Numbered from the stretch's first letter, positions 45,044 through 54,821 are shown. The stretch is DNA of 64,000 nucleotides from Ruminococcus sp. FMBCY1 (GCF_023921805.1 NZ_CP074197.1:1116001-1180000), one strand, 5' to 3'. A program made the numbers and translations. Notes: generated from the letters alone by a model not told the origin.

Positions 45044-46086
45044 TGGAACAAAAGAAAGAAAAAGGATTGCGGATCCGATCCTGTCTGACCGGTGCAATCT
45101 GGCTGGCACTTGTATTTTCAACAGTCATATCTGCTTTATTATTTGCTTTTTTGAATCATTTTTTTTATCTGCCGGGCAGCATACCTGTGCTTGGCTGGCT
45201 TTTGATTTTCAATACATTGATTGCAGGGCTGATCACTTCCTTTATTAATGCAAAGTTACTGGAACCAATTACCAGACTTAGTAAAGCAATGAAGGAAGTT
45301 TCTCAGGGAGATTTTGAACAGCATTTGGAAACGAACAGCCGTATAGCAGAAGTTGGAGAATCTTATCAAAGTTTTAACGTTATGACAAAAGAACTTCGTG
45401 CAACAGAGGTGCTGCAGATGAATTTTGTATCTGATGTTTCTCATGAGTTTAAAACCCCGATTAATGCCATTGAAGGATATACAATGCTGCTTCAGGGAGA
45501 AGAACTGTCTCCGGATCAAGAGAAATATGTAGAAAAAATCTTATTTAACACCCAAAGACTTTCCGGATTGGTTGGTAATATTTTGCTGTTATCCAAGTTA
45601 GAGAATCAGAATATACCAATGAAAAAAACAGAATATCGTCTGGATGAACAGATCCGCCAGGCATTTCTTTCATTGGAAACAAAATGGACAGAAAAAGAAA
45701 TTGGTTTTCAGGTAGAATTGGAGGAAGTTAAATATACTGGGAATGAAGGACTTTTTATGCATATCTGGATAAATCTTTTGGATAATGCGATTAAGTTCAG
45801 CCCTTCAAAGGGGACAATTACGATGTTTCTAAAACAAGAACAGGATTCTGTTAAATTCATTCTGGAAGATGAAGGACCAGGAATAGAGGATGATGTAAAA
45901 TCCAGAATATTTGACAAGTTCTATCAGGTAGATGGATCTCATAAAGCAGAAGGAAATGGCCTAGGTCTTGCACTTGTAAAACGGATTGTAGATAGTGCCG
46001 GAGGAACAATCAAAGCAGAAAACCGTGAATATGGTGGATGCAGATTTGTTATAGAGCTGCCAAAGCAGAAAGATGAGATTATATAG
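45043..46086 (+). CDS. Membrane sensor histidine kinase
   Basis: A 347-residue kinase with helices at about 14-35 and 42-64 separated by a very short extracellular loop, so it senses the membrane or an intramembrane signal. A HAMP domain follows (LLEPITRLSKAMKEVSQGDF). HisKA has the phospho-histidine in SDVSHEFKTPI, and the ATPase has NLLDNAIKFSP, DEGPGIEDD and GNGLGLALVKRI. This short-loop architecture resembles antimicrobial-peptide or envelope-stress kinases; the adjacent FUSC transporter fits export of a toxic compound. Confidence 0.93.
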   Translation: MEQKKEKGLRIRSCLTGAIWLALVFSTVISALLFAFLNHFFYLPGSIPVLGWLLIFNTLIAGLITSFINAKLLEPITRLSKAMKEVSQGDFEQHLETNSRIAEVGESYQSFNVMTKELRATEVLQMNFVSDVSHEFKTPINAIEGYTMLLQGEELSPDQEKYVEKILFNTQRLSGLVGNILLLSKLENQNIPMKKTEYRLDEQIRQAFLSLETKWTEKEIGFQVELEEVKYTGNEGLFMHIWINLLDNAIKFSPSKGTITMFLKQEQDSVKFILEDEGPGIEDDVKSRIFDKFYQVDGSHKAEGNGLGLALVKRIVDSAGGTIKAENREYGGCRFVIELPKQKDEII

Positions 46087-46119
46087 TTTTAAGATAAATT
46101 AGAAGATGGGAGGATTTAT

Positions 46120-47211
46120 ATGACATTTTATCAGGAGTTGCAGTTAAATCAGGCAGGTTCTAAAAACCTGTTGAAAAAGAGTAAAACACTAAAAGAAAAA
46201 TTATATCATATGTGGGTATATCTGGTGAAGATAGCTGTTACAATGGCATTTTGTTTTTTCTTTGTTAGTATTTTCAGCATCCTATTTGGAAATGAGAACA
46301 GCATTGTAGGTGTAGTAGTCTTATTATGTCTCATGGTGTTTAGAAATGCGGATCTGGGGATCCACACCGGACAATCTACGATGCTTTTGGCTTTGTTCTT
46401 TGTAATTATGACTGTATGTCCGCATTTAGCAAATCAGTTTTCACCGGTATTGGGAATGCTGTTAAATATTGCGGCACTGGCTGTGTTGATTCTGTTCGGA
46501 TGCCATAATCCATTCATGTTTAATCAATCTACATTGGTTCTTGGGTATCTGCTGCTATATGGTTATGATGTTACGGGAAAAAGCTATCAGATGCGATTAG
46601 TCGGAATGGCTTTAGGTGCAGCACTTACCTGCTTCGTATTTTATCGAAATCATAAAAACAGAACTTATAAAAGTAATCTGAAAGATCTGATACAAGAATT
46701 TGATATCACTTCTTCCAGAACAAAATGGCAGATATGTCAGATTTTATGCGTACCGATTGTCCTTTGCATTGCAGAACTTTGTAATATGCCACGTGCAATG
46801 TGGGCTGGTATTGCGGCCATGTCCGTGATTTTGCCGTCTATGGAAGATATGCACTACAGAGTCCGTAAAAGGATTGTCGGAAATATTGCAGGTGTTATAT
46901 GTTTTACAGTATTATATTTTCTGCTTCCTTCGTCAATCTATGCATATATAGGAATTCTTGGTGGAATCGGTGTAGGATTTTCAGCACAATATGGCTGGCA
47001 GGCAGTATTTAACACATTTGGTGCTTTAGCCATTGCTGCAGAGACATATGGACTACAAGGAGCGGTTAGTCTTAGAGTGATTCAAAATGTTTTTGGTGTT
47101 GTGTTTGCTTTAGCATTTTGTGTTATATTTTATTGGTTTATGTCTAAAAAAAAGGAAAGTGATGTGACCGTACATGCAGAGCGAAGTGAATCAGAAAGAA
47201 AATTTGAATAG
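46120..47211 (+). CDS. FUSC-family aromatic-acid-exporter-like membrane protein
   Basis: A 363-residue protein with two blocks of hydrophobic helices (about 33-170 and 208-345) joined by a cytoplasmic linker, the FUSC arrangement. Recognisable pieces are FRNADLGIHTGQSTMLLA and MPRAMWAGIAAMSVILPS. Relatives export aromatic acids or fusaric acid. It is 33 bp behind the kinase, so it is probably the output gene of the two-component system. Confidence 0.8.
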   Translation: MTFYQELQLNQAGSKNLLKKSKTLKEKLYHMWVYLVKIAVTMAFCFFFVSIFSILFGNENSIVGVVVLLCLMVFRNADLGIHTGQSTMLLALFFVIMTVCPHLANQFSPVLGMLLNIAALAVLILFGCHNPFMFNQSTLVLGYLLLYGYDVTGKSYQMRLVGMALGAALTCFVFYRNHKNRTYKSNLKDLIQEFDITSSRTKWQICQILCVPIVLCIAELCNMPRAMWAGIAAMSVILPSMEDMHYRVRKRIVGNIAGVICFTVLYFLLPSSIYAYIGILGGIGVGFSAQYGWQAVFNTFGALAIAAETYGLQGAVSLRVIQNVFGVVFALAFCVIFYWFMSKKKESDVTVHAERSESERKFE

Positions 47212-47427
47212 AATTATTACGGTTTCTAGATAAGGTTTTTTATGATGAAAGCAGTATATCATATGCGGTCATGCATTGAAAATACTGTTCAGTTAAGAAA
47301 TGCTGTATTTTTTAGGTGCACTAATGTGTAGAAAGCAGGTGTATGATGAGTTCAAATCATTTTTTGGGGTATGACAAAAAGACAGATTGCATATCTGCCT
47401 CATAATGGAGTATAATGGTAACGAGAT

Positions 47428-47682
47428 TTATGCAACCCGATACATGAAATCCCTATTTCTCTTTGGACGGAGGTGGATAGGATAATTTCGATTGTACCTG
47501 ACAGGTGTCAGATACTTTTGTATGAGAAGCATGGTCTCTGTTTCGTTACCACCGTGTTTGAGATATGCCCTGCATATGTTTACTGTGATGGCGAAATTAA
47601 TTTTATAGATGTGTTTGGTATTTTTAGATGTTTTTACCACAGCGTGAGAAGTCACTAATTCACAGAAATTATACAGAATCAT
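47428..47682 (-). pseudogene. IS4-like transposase, C-terminal remnant
   Basis: Reading leftward: LYNFCELVTSHAVVKTSKNT, YKINFAITVNICRAYLKHGG, LIQKYLTPVRYNR and RPKRNRDFMYRVA to the stop. This is the typical tail of an IS4-type transposase. The catalytic DDE core is missing and no terminal inverted repeats were found. It shows that an insertion sequence once sat in the island. Confidence 0.65.
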
Positions 47683-47988
47683 ACGGGCATTGATTTCCTG
47701 AAGGATTCCATCATACTTGCTGCGCCCCAGATCAATCAGAATGCCGTCCGTCTCATGAAGGAGCTTTACGGCATCGACATGGAGAAAAAGCAGTATTCTA
47801 AGCTGATATCAAGCATCCCGGAGCCAGACATCTCCATCTCCATGGGTTGTGATGTAGGTTGTCCATTTATTGGCAGAGCGTTTGATGACAACTGGAAACT
47901 TGAAGATCCGACAGGAAAAACGGATGATGATTTCAGGGGGGTTATACAGCAGATCGAGAAGAATATTCTAGAATTAAAGAAAAAATGA
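47662..47988 (+). pseudogene. Low-molecular-weight phosphatase/arsenate reductase-like gene lacking its active site
   Basis: The open frame encodes PQINQNAVRLMKELYGIDME, SSIPEPDISISMGCDVGCPFIG and FDDNWKLEDPTGKTDDDF, the C-terminal two thirds of a thioredoxin-coupled ArsC/LMW-phosphatase fold. The N-terminal P-loop (CxxxxCR) is absent and the sequence ahead is the transposase remnant. It is a truncated relic. Confidence 0.7.
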
Positions 47989-48188
47989 TTGCAATATAAA
48001 TTCCAGTTTGTAGGGATGACATGAAAAATGAAGTTTAAGGAATAGAGCTTTCCCTGTTTGCCTATACAAATGATAGAGCAATTCAAGGTTATCACAGGCT
48101 CGAACCACTGGATTTCAAGGGAAAAGGTGCGTTCCGCCATTCCCGTGTACAATAGGGGGTGAGTATGTTTTTCGTTGAACAACCGAGC

Positions 48189-48225
48189 CATATTGAAACC
48201 ATAGTATTGATGTCAAGGAAATAAT
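48189..48225 (+). other. Right attachment site with the displaced original rlmD 3' end
   Basis: Core CATATTGA identical to 38908-38915, followed by codons for TIVLMSRK and a stop. Joining rlmD sequence left of 38908 to this segment restores an ordinary C terminus, PHTAHIETIVLMSRK. Confidence 0.75.
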
Positions 48226-48252
48226 CAAACAATCTATAATGCGGCTTGTTTG
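48226..48252 (+). terminator. Probable original terminator of rlmD
   Basis: A 7-bp stem CAAACAA with TTGTTTG and TTTT shortly after, immediately downstream of the displaced rlmD stop. A similar structure follows the internal junction at 40331. Confidence 0.5.
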
Positions 48253-48603
48253 CTGACTTTTGCAGCAGTTTAAATTATACGCACAACTAATGTAAATACC
48301 CGGCTATATCTTATGGAAACATATCCAACACAAAATTTCGTTCAGGTTGTAACCTTGAATTAAATAATATGAAAACATATATATTTCAAAAGCCATAAAA
48401 ACTCCGCAACGCCACACATTTAAGGTTTTATGCATACCGCAATATAAGGCAACTACTATGACGATAACAAAAAATCTAAGCACTATTAGGAAAAATACAG
48501 TTTTAAATATCATAATACGGAAGAAAACAAGCTTGTATCATAAGGTACAATGTATTTATTGCAAAAAAATTAAAATATACAATAATTTTCAGGAAGGTAA
48601 AGA

Positions 48604-49056
48604 ATGTATCAAGTAACAGTTACACCTCAATTTCTAAGCGGCAAAGATACTTTTCGACAGGCAGTGCCTGCATTGTCATGGGCAGTTTTAATTTTTGCCA
48701 CATTTATTTTGATGTGCGTATTTGATTTATATATTCTTGTGATACCGTTTCTACTTGAATTTATAAGTGTAATACCTATGGGAATATGGTCGGTAAAAAG
48801 GTCGAAAAAAATCAGAAAAGAATCCGCCAAACCAACAATAATAACACTCACAGCAAAAAACGGAGAAATATACAAAGACAATATAAAACTCAACTTATCG
48901 TATAGTGTGCCGAAAAACATAGTTTATATAGATAACGGACACAGATCGGGAAAATTTAAATTTTATACTCTCTCTTTTTCTGCGATAATTACAGGAAATG
49001 AAGTCAACGGATTTATTGACTTTTGTCTTAAAAATAATGTTAGATTCTTAGTCTAA
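48604..49056 (+). CDS. YcxB-like membrane protein
   Basis: A 150-residue protein with two adjacent hydrophobic helices (about 25-62) and a C-terminal beta-rich cytosolic domain, the layout of YcxB-like proteins of unknown function. AGGAAGG precedes the ATG. Base usage fits the host rather than the island. Confidence 0.65.
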   Translation: MYQVTVTPQFLSGKDTFRQAVPALSWAVLIFATFILMCVFDLYILVIPFLLEFISVIPMGIWSVKRSKKIRKESAKPTIITLTAKNGEIYKDNIKLNLSYSVPKNIVYIDNGHRSGKFKFYTLSFSAIITGNEVNGFIDFCLKNNVRFLV

Positions 49057-49118
49057 CTTTTTGGGGTCGGCTCATTCATAGCTACATTTCCAAATATTTT
49101 TTCTGTTTATATTATAAG

Positions 49119-49150
49119 AAAAACAAGACCTCATGAGAAGTCTTGTTTTT
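49119..49150 (+). terminator. Terminator after the YcxB-like gene
   Basis: An 11-bp stem AAAAACAAGAC with its complement, 10-nt loop and T-run. Confidence 0.85.
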
Positions 49151-49173
49151 GTTCATCTGTATATACTTAAAGG

Positions 49174-49272
49174 TTATAACTGCTTTTTAGTTTTAACTGC
49201 TTCTTCCGCCGCTTTATTAAAACTGCCTGCGTCTGTTGCTCTTATAAAAGTTTCAATTTGCGGATTATACAT
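49174..49272 (-). pseudogene. LysR regulator remnant, first 25 residues only
   Basis: Starts MYNPQIETFIRATDAGSFNK, the usual beginning of a LysR-family HTH, then turns to AAEEAVKTKKQL and stops after 32 codons. The recognition helix and effector domain are missing. Confidence 0.6.
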
Positions 49273-49365
49273 CAAATCATCACCGATAAACTTTGATATA
49301 TTTGATATTATAATTTATACGCTATTCTTTTGTCAAACCGACAAAAAGTGTAAATTTTTCGCAGC

Positions 49366-50700
49366 TTATCTCCAATTGAAAGTTATCAAACCGTAAACAT
49401 AAATAAATCCTATAAACAGAGGTACAACATATTTAAAAATCGGTTTCATCCACGACTTAATCTTAAGTCCTTTGCCCTCGTTGGCCTCTTTGATAAAGTT
49501 ATCCCAGCCCCAGCCGAATTTATTGCAACAGAAAAGAGCAAGAACAAGCGAACCCAGCGGAAGAATATTTGTAGATACTATGAAATCCCAGAAATCAAGC
49601 CATGTTGTTCCTTCGGAAAACGGTTGAAAATGAAGCACACTAAAACCGAGCGCCGTTGTAAGTGCAAGGACAAATACAACAATTCCACAAATCAAACTTC
49701 CTTTGCGGCGTGACCAACCCGTTAAATCTCTAATCATTGCAAGGATATTTTCACACACACCGAGAACGGTTGACAAAGCTGCAAAAACCATAAACAGGAA
49801 AAAGAGAGTTCCCCATATGCGGCCGCCTGCCATATTATTAAACACAGTTGCCATAGTGTCAAATAAAAGGCTCGGGCCTGAATTTACTTCAACACCATAA
49901 GTAAAGCATGCAGGGAAAATTATTACACCTGCAAGAATGGCAACAAGAGTATCCAAAGAAATTATATTAACAGCCTCGCCCATAAGGGAATGGTCTTTGC
50001 CTATGTAACTTCCGAAAATAGCCATTCCGCCCATACCTGTTGACAATGTAAAGAATGCCTGATTCATTGCCGCCACTATAACCGAGCCGTCAATCTTTGA
50101 AAAATCGGGTTTGAGGTAAAACGACATTCCCTCTCCTGCGCCTTTCAGCAACAGACTGTTTACCGCCAAAACTACCATCAGCACAAGCAATGCGCACATC
50201 ATATATTTTGTTACTTTTTCAAGTCCGTTCTGAATATTGAACGAAAGAATTACAAAAGCAATAACTACCGTAACCAGCAGAAAAATAACATTTACAGACG
50301 GCTGAGAAATCATAGAATTAAAGCCGAGGTCGGCATTATTCCCTATAAGAAAATTGACAAAATAGTAGATAATCCATCCGCACACAACTGTGTAAAACGC
50401 CATCAGCGCAAGGTTGCCCAAAAGGCAAACCCAACCGAATCCGCCCCATTTCTGCCCCGGCTTTTCTAATTTTTTATACATATGAATAGGACTTGTCTGC
50501 GCCGCTCTTCCGACGGCAAATTCCATAATCAAAGACGGAATACCGAGTACAATTAAGCAAATTATATATACCAGCATAAAACTTCCGCCGCCGTTTTGCC
50601 CGCACATCCACGGAAATTTCCAAACATTTCCGCATCCGATTGCACACCCTGCCGAAAGCATAATAAAGCCAAGTCTGCTTCCAAGTTGTTCACGCTTCAT
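49366..50700 (-). CDS. Neurotransmitter:sodium symporter (NSS/SNF) family transporter
   Basis: A 444-residue protein with about eleven hydrophobic helices. Helix 1 has the sodium/substrate site sequence GCAIGCGNVWKFPW. Bacterial relatives carry amino acids or related amines with sodium. The divergent LysR gene at 50825 is its likely regulator. The substrate cannot be set from sequence; nearby aminotransferase and purine genes give no firm hint. Confidence 0.9.
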   Translation of the reverse strand: MKREQLGSRLGFIMLSAGCAIGCGNVWKFPWMCGQNGGGSFMLVYIICLIVLGIPSLIMEFAVGRAAQTSPIHMYKKLEKPGQKWGGFGWVCLLGNLALMAFYTVVCGWIIYYFVNFLIGNNADLGFNSMISQPSVNVIFLLVTVVIAFVILSFNIQNGLEKVTKYMMCALLVLMVVLAVNSLLLKGAGEGMSFYLKPDFSKIDGSVIVAAMNQAFFTLSTGMGGMAIFGSYIGKDHSLMGEAVNIISLDTLVAILAGVIIFPACFTYGVEVNSGPSLLFDTMATVFNNMAGGRIWGTLFFLFMVFAALSTVLGVCENILAMIRDLTGWSRRKGSLICGIVVFVLALTTALGFSVLHFQPFSEGTTWLDFWDFIVSTNILPLGSLVLALFCCNKFGWGWDNFIKEANEGKGLKIKSWMKPIFKYVVPLFIGFIYVYGLITFNWR

Positions 50701-50824
50701 TATAGTAAATCTCCTTTAAAATTAAACACAATATAATTTATAGTATAGCAAAAATTGTATTATTTGTAAAATTGATAATATTATGTTATAATAACGAAAA
50801 TATCGTTTATAAAGGATAAATAAT

Positions 50825-51712
50825 ATGGATACCAATGTATTAAAAACTTTTGTTGCCGTATGCGAATACTCGGGTTTTTCAGCGGCTGCCGATAAACTCG
50901 GTTATACACAATCTACGGTTTCTTCACAAATAAAGCAATTGGAAAATGAGCTTGACACTGTTCTTTTTGACAGGTTTTATCACAGAATAAACCTTACAGA
51001 GGACGGGCTGATCGTTTTGCAGCACGCAAGAAATATACTCGAATCTCACGAAAAAATGCTTGAAGGACTTAAAACTCCCGAAATAATAAAAGGAAATATC
51101 AGACTTGCAATGTCAAGTTCGGTATGTAATCGTTATTTTAAAGATGATTTTCTGAAATTTCGCAAACAGTTTCCCGATATTCATTTGGTTGTATTGGAGA
51201 GCGGTACAGAGCAAATGTTTGATATGCTAAGGAAAAACGAAGTTGACTTAATATTTACTTTGGACAGCCATATTTACGATTCGGAGTTTATTATCTGTGC
51301 CGAACATAAAGAGGAAGTCCACTTTATAGCCGCCGCAGATCATCCGCTTTTACAGCGAAACGAACTATTGTTAAAAGAAATATGCTCCGAAAATTTTGTG
51401 CTTACAGAAAGCAATATGAGCTACCGAAAACTTCTGAATCATGAGCTTGCCACGCAATCGTTGGAAATTCTCCCGATTCTTGAAATCGGCAATCCTCTGC
51501 AAATCTGCTCACTCATAGAAAACAGCAAAATGATTTCCTTTCTACCTGATTTTATTACGGAAGACGCATACCGCAACGGATATATTAAACATCTGCCGAT
51601 TGCTGATTGTGATGTTTCTGTATGGACTCAATTATTAATACACAAAAACAAATGGTGCTCCCCTGCCCTGAACGCATTTATAGATTTTTACAGAGAGGTT
51701 ATCGGTAAATAA
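50825..51712 (+). CDS. LysR-family transcriptional regulator
   Basis: A 295-residue protein with N-terminal HTH (FSAAADKLGYTQSTVSSQIKQLENEL) and a periplasmic-binding-type effector domain. AAAGGAT precedes the ATG. It is divergent from the NSS transporter across 124 bp, the classic layout for a LysR regulator and its target. Confidence 0.92.
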   Translation: MDTNVLKTFVAVCEYSGFSAAADKLGYTQSTVSSQIKQLENELDTVLFDRFYHRINLTEDGLIVLQHARNILESHEKMLEGLKTPEIIKGNIRLAMSSSVCNRYFKDDFLKFRKQFPDIHLVVLESGTEQMFDMLRKNEVDLIFTLDSHIYDSEFIICAEHKEEVHFIAAADHPLLQRNELLLKEICSENFVLTESNMSYRKLLNHELATQSLEILPILEIGNPLQICSLIENSKMISFLPDFITEDAYRNGYIKHLPIADCDVSVWTQLLIHKNKWCSPALNAFIDFYREVIGK

Positions 51713-51735
51713 AAACTTCTGATATATTACACAAT

Positions 51736-51774
51736 ACAGCTCCCCTATCATTATTACCGTGACAGGAGAGCTGT
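51736..51774. terminator. Terminator between lysR and ade
   Basis: An 11-bp stem ACAGCTCCCCT with AGGAGAGCTGT (one mismatch) and a 17-nt loop, between two convergent genes. Confidence 0.65.
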
Positions 51775-51788
51775 TGTTTAATTTATAA

Positions 51789-53525
51789 TTAAATTTTATT
51801 TTTCTCCACAAACTCGCATTTTTCAACATCAAATACACCTTTTGTGGTTATTCGCAGTGACGGGATTACAGGCAGGCTTAAAAATGACAGCGTCATAAAC
51901 GGGTCTATGCCTTTGTCCGCACCGAGGCGGTATGCCTCGGTTTTGGCTTTTTCGAGTTTTTCGTTTACCTTTTCTAAAGGTTCTTCCGACATAAGTCCTG
52001 CAACCGGGAGTTCAAGCAATGCCTTAATTTTTCCGTTATCGACAACCGCTATACCGCCTTTGCTGTTTCTGACCGCATTAACGGCAACGGATATATCACT
52101 GTCGGTACAGCCTACCGCAATAATATTATGTGAGTCGTGCGCAACGGAAGTTGCAACCGCTCCCGATTTTAAAGAATATCCCTTTACATAGCCGACACCG
52201 ATGTGGTTCGTATTTTTATGGCGCTCAATGCAGGCGATTTTTAAAATATCGCTTTCCACATCAATTTTATCGGCTGTTCCGAGATTATGCGTGAGAAGTT
52301 CTCCGCTGACAAGTCCGATAAGACCGAGTTTTCCGTCAACTTTAAAACTGTCTGGCATAACTTCGTTTAGGCAGAATGTGTTATGACATTTTTCGATAAG
52401 CCTGTCATCTGCGGCAGGGATTTCAAACTTCTTTACCTCACCGTCAAAAATCACTTTACCACGCTTGAAAACAGTTTCCACATTAAAATCCGTCAAATTG
52501 TCTACAACAACCATATCGGCAAGATAACCGGGTGCAATTGCTCCCTTATTGTTAAGCGCAAAATATCTTGCGGCATGGTGAGTTGCTGCTTTTAATGTGA
52601 TTATCGGGTCTGCTCCGTTTTTCAGCGCCTGTTTTACTATGTAATCAATATGTCCTCCATACAGCAAATCACTCGGATGTTTGTCATCAGTGGCAAACAT
52701 ACAGCGTGCATAATATTGCTGATTCAGCAACGGCATAAGCGCCTTTAAATTGTGAGCGGCAGTACCCTCTCTTATCATAATAAACTGACCTTTTCTAAGC
52801 TTTTCAAGTGCATTTTCAAATGTTGAACATTCGTGGTCGGAGTAAACACCTGCGGCTATGTAAGCGTTAAGGTCGTTTCCCGAAAGTTCGGGAGCGTGTC
52901 CGTCTATCTTTTTATGGTGAGCCTGCGAGGCAACTATTTTTGAAACCACATCATTGTCACCGTTTATCACTCCGACATAGTTCATCATCTCGGCAAGACC
53001 GAGGACTTTTTTATGCTCAAAATACGAATCAATATCCTTGTAGCCAAGCTCTGCACCGCTCTCGTCAAACTCGGTAGCAGGTACACAGGACGGCAACATA
53101 AAATGCACATCAACAGGCAGGTTCTGCGAGCTTTGTATCATATATTCAATACCGTCAGTTCCCATTACATTTGCTATTTCGTGGGGATCGGTAATAACGG
53201 TTGTTGTTCCGTGAGAAACAACCGCTTTTGCAAACTCACTCGGAGTTACCATTGAGCTTTCAAGGTGAATGTGTGCATCTATAAAACCGGGTAAGACAAG
53301 TTTGCCGTTTACATCGATTTCGTTTTCTCCCTCATACTCTCCGATACCGGCTATAAGACCGTTTGCTACAGCTATGTCGCCCTGCAAAAATTCATTTGAA
53401 AAGACATTGAGATACATTGCGTTTTTCAGTACAAGGTCAGCCTTTTCTCTGCCCGAAGCAACCGCAATGATTCTCTGCTTTACACCTAATCGTCTGTTTA
53501 TTTTCTCTTCGTATGTTTCTTTCAT
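51789..53525 (-). CDS. ade: Adenine deaminase
   Basis: Deaminates adenine to hypoxanthine. A 578-residue amidohydrolase with metal-binding GFIDAHIHLESSMVTP, TTTVITDPHEIANVMG, HAPELSGNDLNAY and TDDKHPSDLLYGGH. ATG 53525 has AAGGTGG at spacing 7; the TTG six codons upstream lacks one. I found no purine riboswitch in the short leader. Confidence 0.95.
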   Translation of the reverse strand: MKETYEEKINRRLGVKQRIIAVASGREKADLVLKNAMYLNVFSNEFLQGDIAVANGLIAGIGEYEGENEIDVNGKLVLPGFIDAHIHLESSMVTPSEFAKAVVSHGTTTVITDPHEIANVMGTDGIEYMIQSSQNLPVDVHFMLPSCVPATEFDESGAELGYKDIDSYFEHKKVLGLAEMMNYVGVINGDNDVVSKIVASQAHHKKIDGHAPELSGNDLNAYIAAGVYSDHECSTFENALEKLRKGQFIMIREGTAAHNLKALMPLLNQQYYARCMFATDDKHPSDLLYGGHIDYIVKQALKNGADPIITLKAATHHAARYFALNNKGAIAPGYLADMVVVDNLTDFNVETVFKRGKVIFDGEVKKFEIPAADDRLIEKCHNTFCLNEVMPDSFKVDGKLGLIGLVSGELLTHNLGTADKIDVESDILKIACIERHKNTNHIGVGYVKGYSLKSGAVATSVAHDSHNIIAVGCTDSDISVAVNAVRNSKGGIAVVDNGKIKALLELPVAGLMSEEPLEKVNEKLEKAKTEAYRLGADKGIDPFMTLSFLSLPVIPSLRITTKGVFDVEKCEFVEKNKI

Positions 53526-53740
53526 AAAAGCACCACCTTGCAAAATATTAATCTTTATTTTTTAATAATTATATCATAATAATTTAATATTAAAAGACAT
53601 TTATACTAATATTTTCTTTTTCTATCTCAATAATCATATCAGAAAAGCCAAAATATTATTACAAACTTGAAAAATGAAAAATCAGAGGTATAATAGTAGT
53701 TATGTAAAATTAAAAATATGAAAATGTGTGGGGAAATATG

Positions 53741-54763
53741 ATGGAAAACAGCAAAACCGAACGATTGGCTTATATAGATGTGGCAAGGGGATTTGTAATT
53801 ATTTTAATGCTGATAGGTCACGCAAATGCACCTGACCCGCTTGTGAAAGCAATTTTCGGCTTTCATATGCCATTCTTCTTTATACTTTCCGGATTTTTAT
53901 ATAATAAAACAAAATGGTCCGAACTCGGTTTCAAAAAATTCACAGTATCCAAATTTAAAGCTTACATAGTGCCTTACTTTATTTTGGCTTTTTTCAATTT
54001 ACTCATAAATATACCGATTGAACAAATTAAAGGTCTGAAAGGTCAGGAATTATTTGACTCAACAATGAATCATTTGCAATGGATATTTTACTCTTGGGGC
54101 GCAATAGACAAAATGCCTAACTGCACTCCGTTATGGTTTTTGCCGTGTATATTCATTTGTTGTATTTGCTTTTATTTTCTCAATAAAATAAACAACACAG
54201 CCGTACAGACAGTTATCTGTATATTGTCTGTAACACTTGACTATATCTTGTACTTATTTATAAATATTCAATTACCTTGGCACATCAATGTTGCTCTAAT
54301 CGGTATGACATTTATGTTCATAGGACTTAAAATCAAAGAATCAAATCTGCTGAAAAATATCACCCACGGTATATCTTTTATATTTTCTATGATAGCTCTC
54401 GGTGCATTATGCATAGTAACAAACCCAAGAGTTGACCTCTGCAACAATACACTTAACAACACTTTCCTTACATTTACGGGTTCAATTACAGTTTCTGTTG
54501 CCATACTTTTTATTTGCTATAAATATGTGAATAATTTTAAATTTTTAGCATTCTTAGGCAAAAACACCATAATTATTATGGCTTTAAATTACGCAGTAAA
54601 CAGTTATTCAAACCAAATTTGGAGCAATACTCCTGTACTGCAAAGTATAAGCTATTGTTGGTGGATTATGACAATAGTTGATATTCTCGCCTGCTCGGCG
54701 CTGATATTACTCTGGAACGCACTAAAGAAGGGATTTCCCGTATTAAGATCATTGCATATATAA
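53741..54763 (+). CDS. Membrane acyltransferase (Acyltransferase_3 family)
   Basis: A 340-residue protein with about ten hydrophobic helices. The family N-terminal catalytic motif is RLAYIDVARGFVIILMLIGHA (catalytic His within LIGHA), and GFHMPFFFILSGFLY follows. Members O-acylate surface sugars or lipids. Three ATG/GTG options lie within 18 bp; the one at 53741 is best spaced from GGGG. Confidence 0.88.
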   Translation: MENSKTERLAYIDVARGFVIILMLIGHANAPDPLVKAIFGFHMPFFFILSGFLYNKTKWSELGFKKFTVSKFKAYIVPYFILAFFNLLINIPIEQIKGLKGQELFDSTMNHLQWIFYSWGAIDKMPNCTPLWFLPCIFICCICFYFLNKINNTAVQTVICILSVTLDYILYLFINIQLPWHINVALIGMTFMFIGLKIKESNLLKNITHGISFIFSMIALGALCIVTNPRVDLCNNTLNNTFLTFTGSITVSVAILFICYKYVNNFKFLAFLGKNTIIIMALNYAVNSYSNQIWSNTPVLQSISYCWWIMTIVDILACSALILLWNALKKGFPVLRSLHI

Positions 54764-54778
54764 TCACAATTAAAATAA

Positions 54779-54821
54779 ACAAAGCTGACATTGCTAATTT
54801 GCATTGCAATGTCAGCTTTGT
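54779..54821. terminator. Strong bidirectional terminator
   Basis: A 16-bp perfect stem ACAAAGCTGACATTGC with its complement and an 11-nt loop, between convergent genes. Confidence 0.9.

Larger units (their letters stand above)
40477..48196. mobile_element. Integrative element 2 at rlmD, recombinase-less (cis-mobilizable type)
   Basis: About 7.7 kb between att-like cores at 40477 and 48189. Cargo: citrate synthase, MarR, a phospholipase-D pseudogene, a two-component system, a FUSC transporter and several gene fragments. Codon choice in the intact cargo appears to lean to GGA and AGA compared with the flanks. It has no integrase, relaxase or mating-pair genes, the definition of a CIME; mobility would need functions in trans. 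Confidence 0.65.
47997..48368 (+). repeat. Direct repeat copy 2 (island right end plus rlmD downstream flank)
   Basis: Ungapped partner of 40104-40475. The first 194 bp are identical, then divergence starts in the att core. The right part includes the original rlmD 3' end and its terminator. Confidence 0.9.

Noticed and set aside
48304-48513. Minus-strand hydrophobic ORF ending QGYNLNEILCWICFHKI
   Set aside because: A related reading appears in the diverged repeat at 40408-40475, but the differences are mostly amino-acid changing and there is no ribosome site; not coding.
49133-49396. Plus-strand 87-residue ORF
   Set aside because: Starts inside a terminator and overlaps both the LysR remnant on the other strand and the end of the NSS gene; no ribosome binding site.
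53526-53725. Purine riboswitch before adenine deaminase
   Set aside because: The region is AT-rich without the paired purine-aptamer arms or conserved loops.
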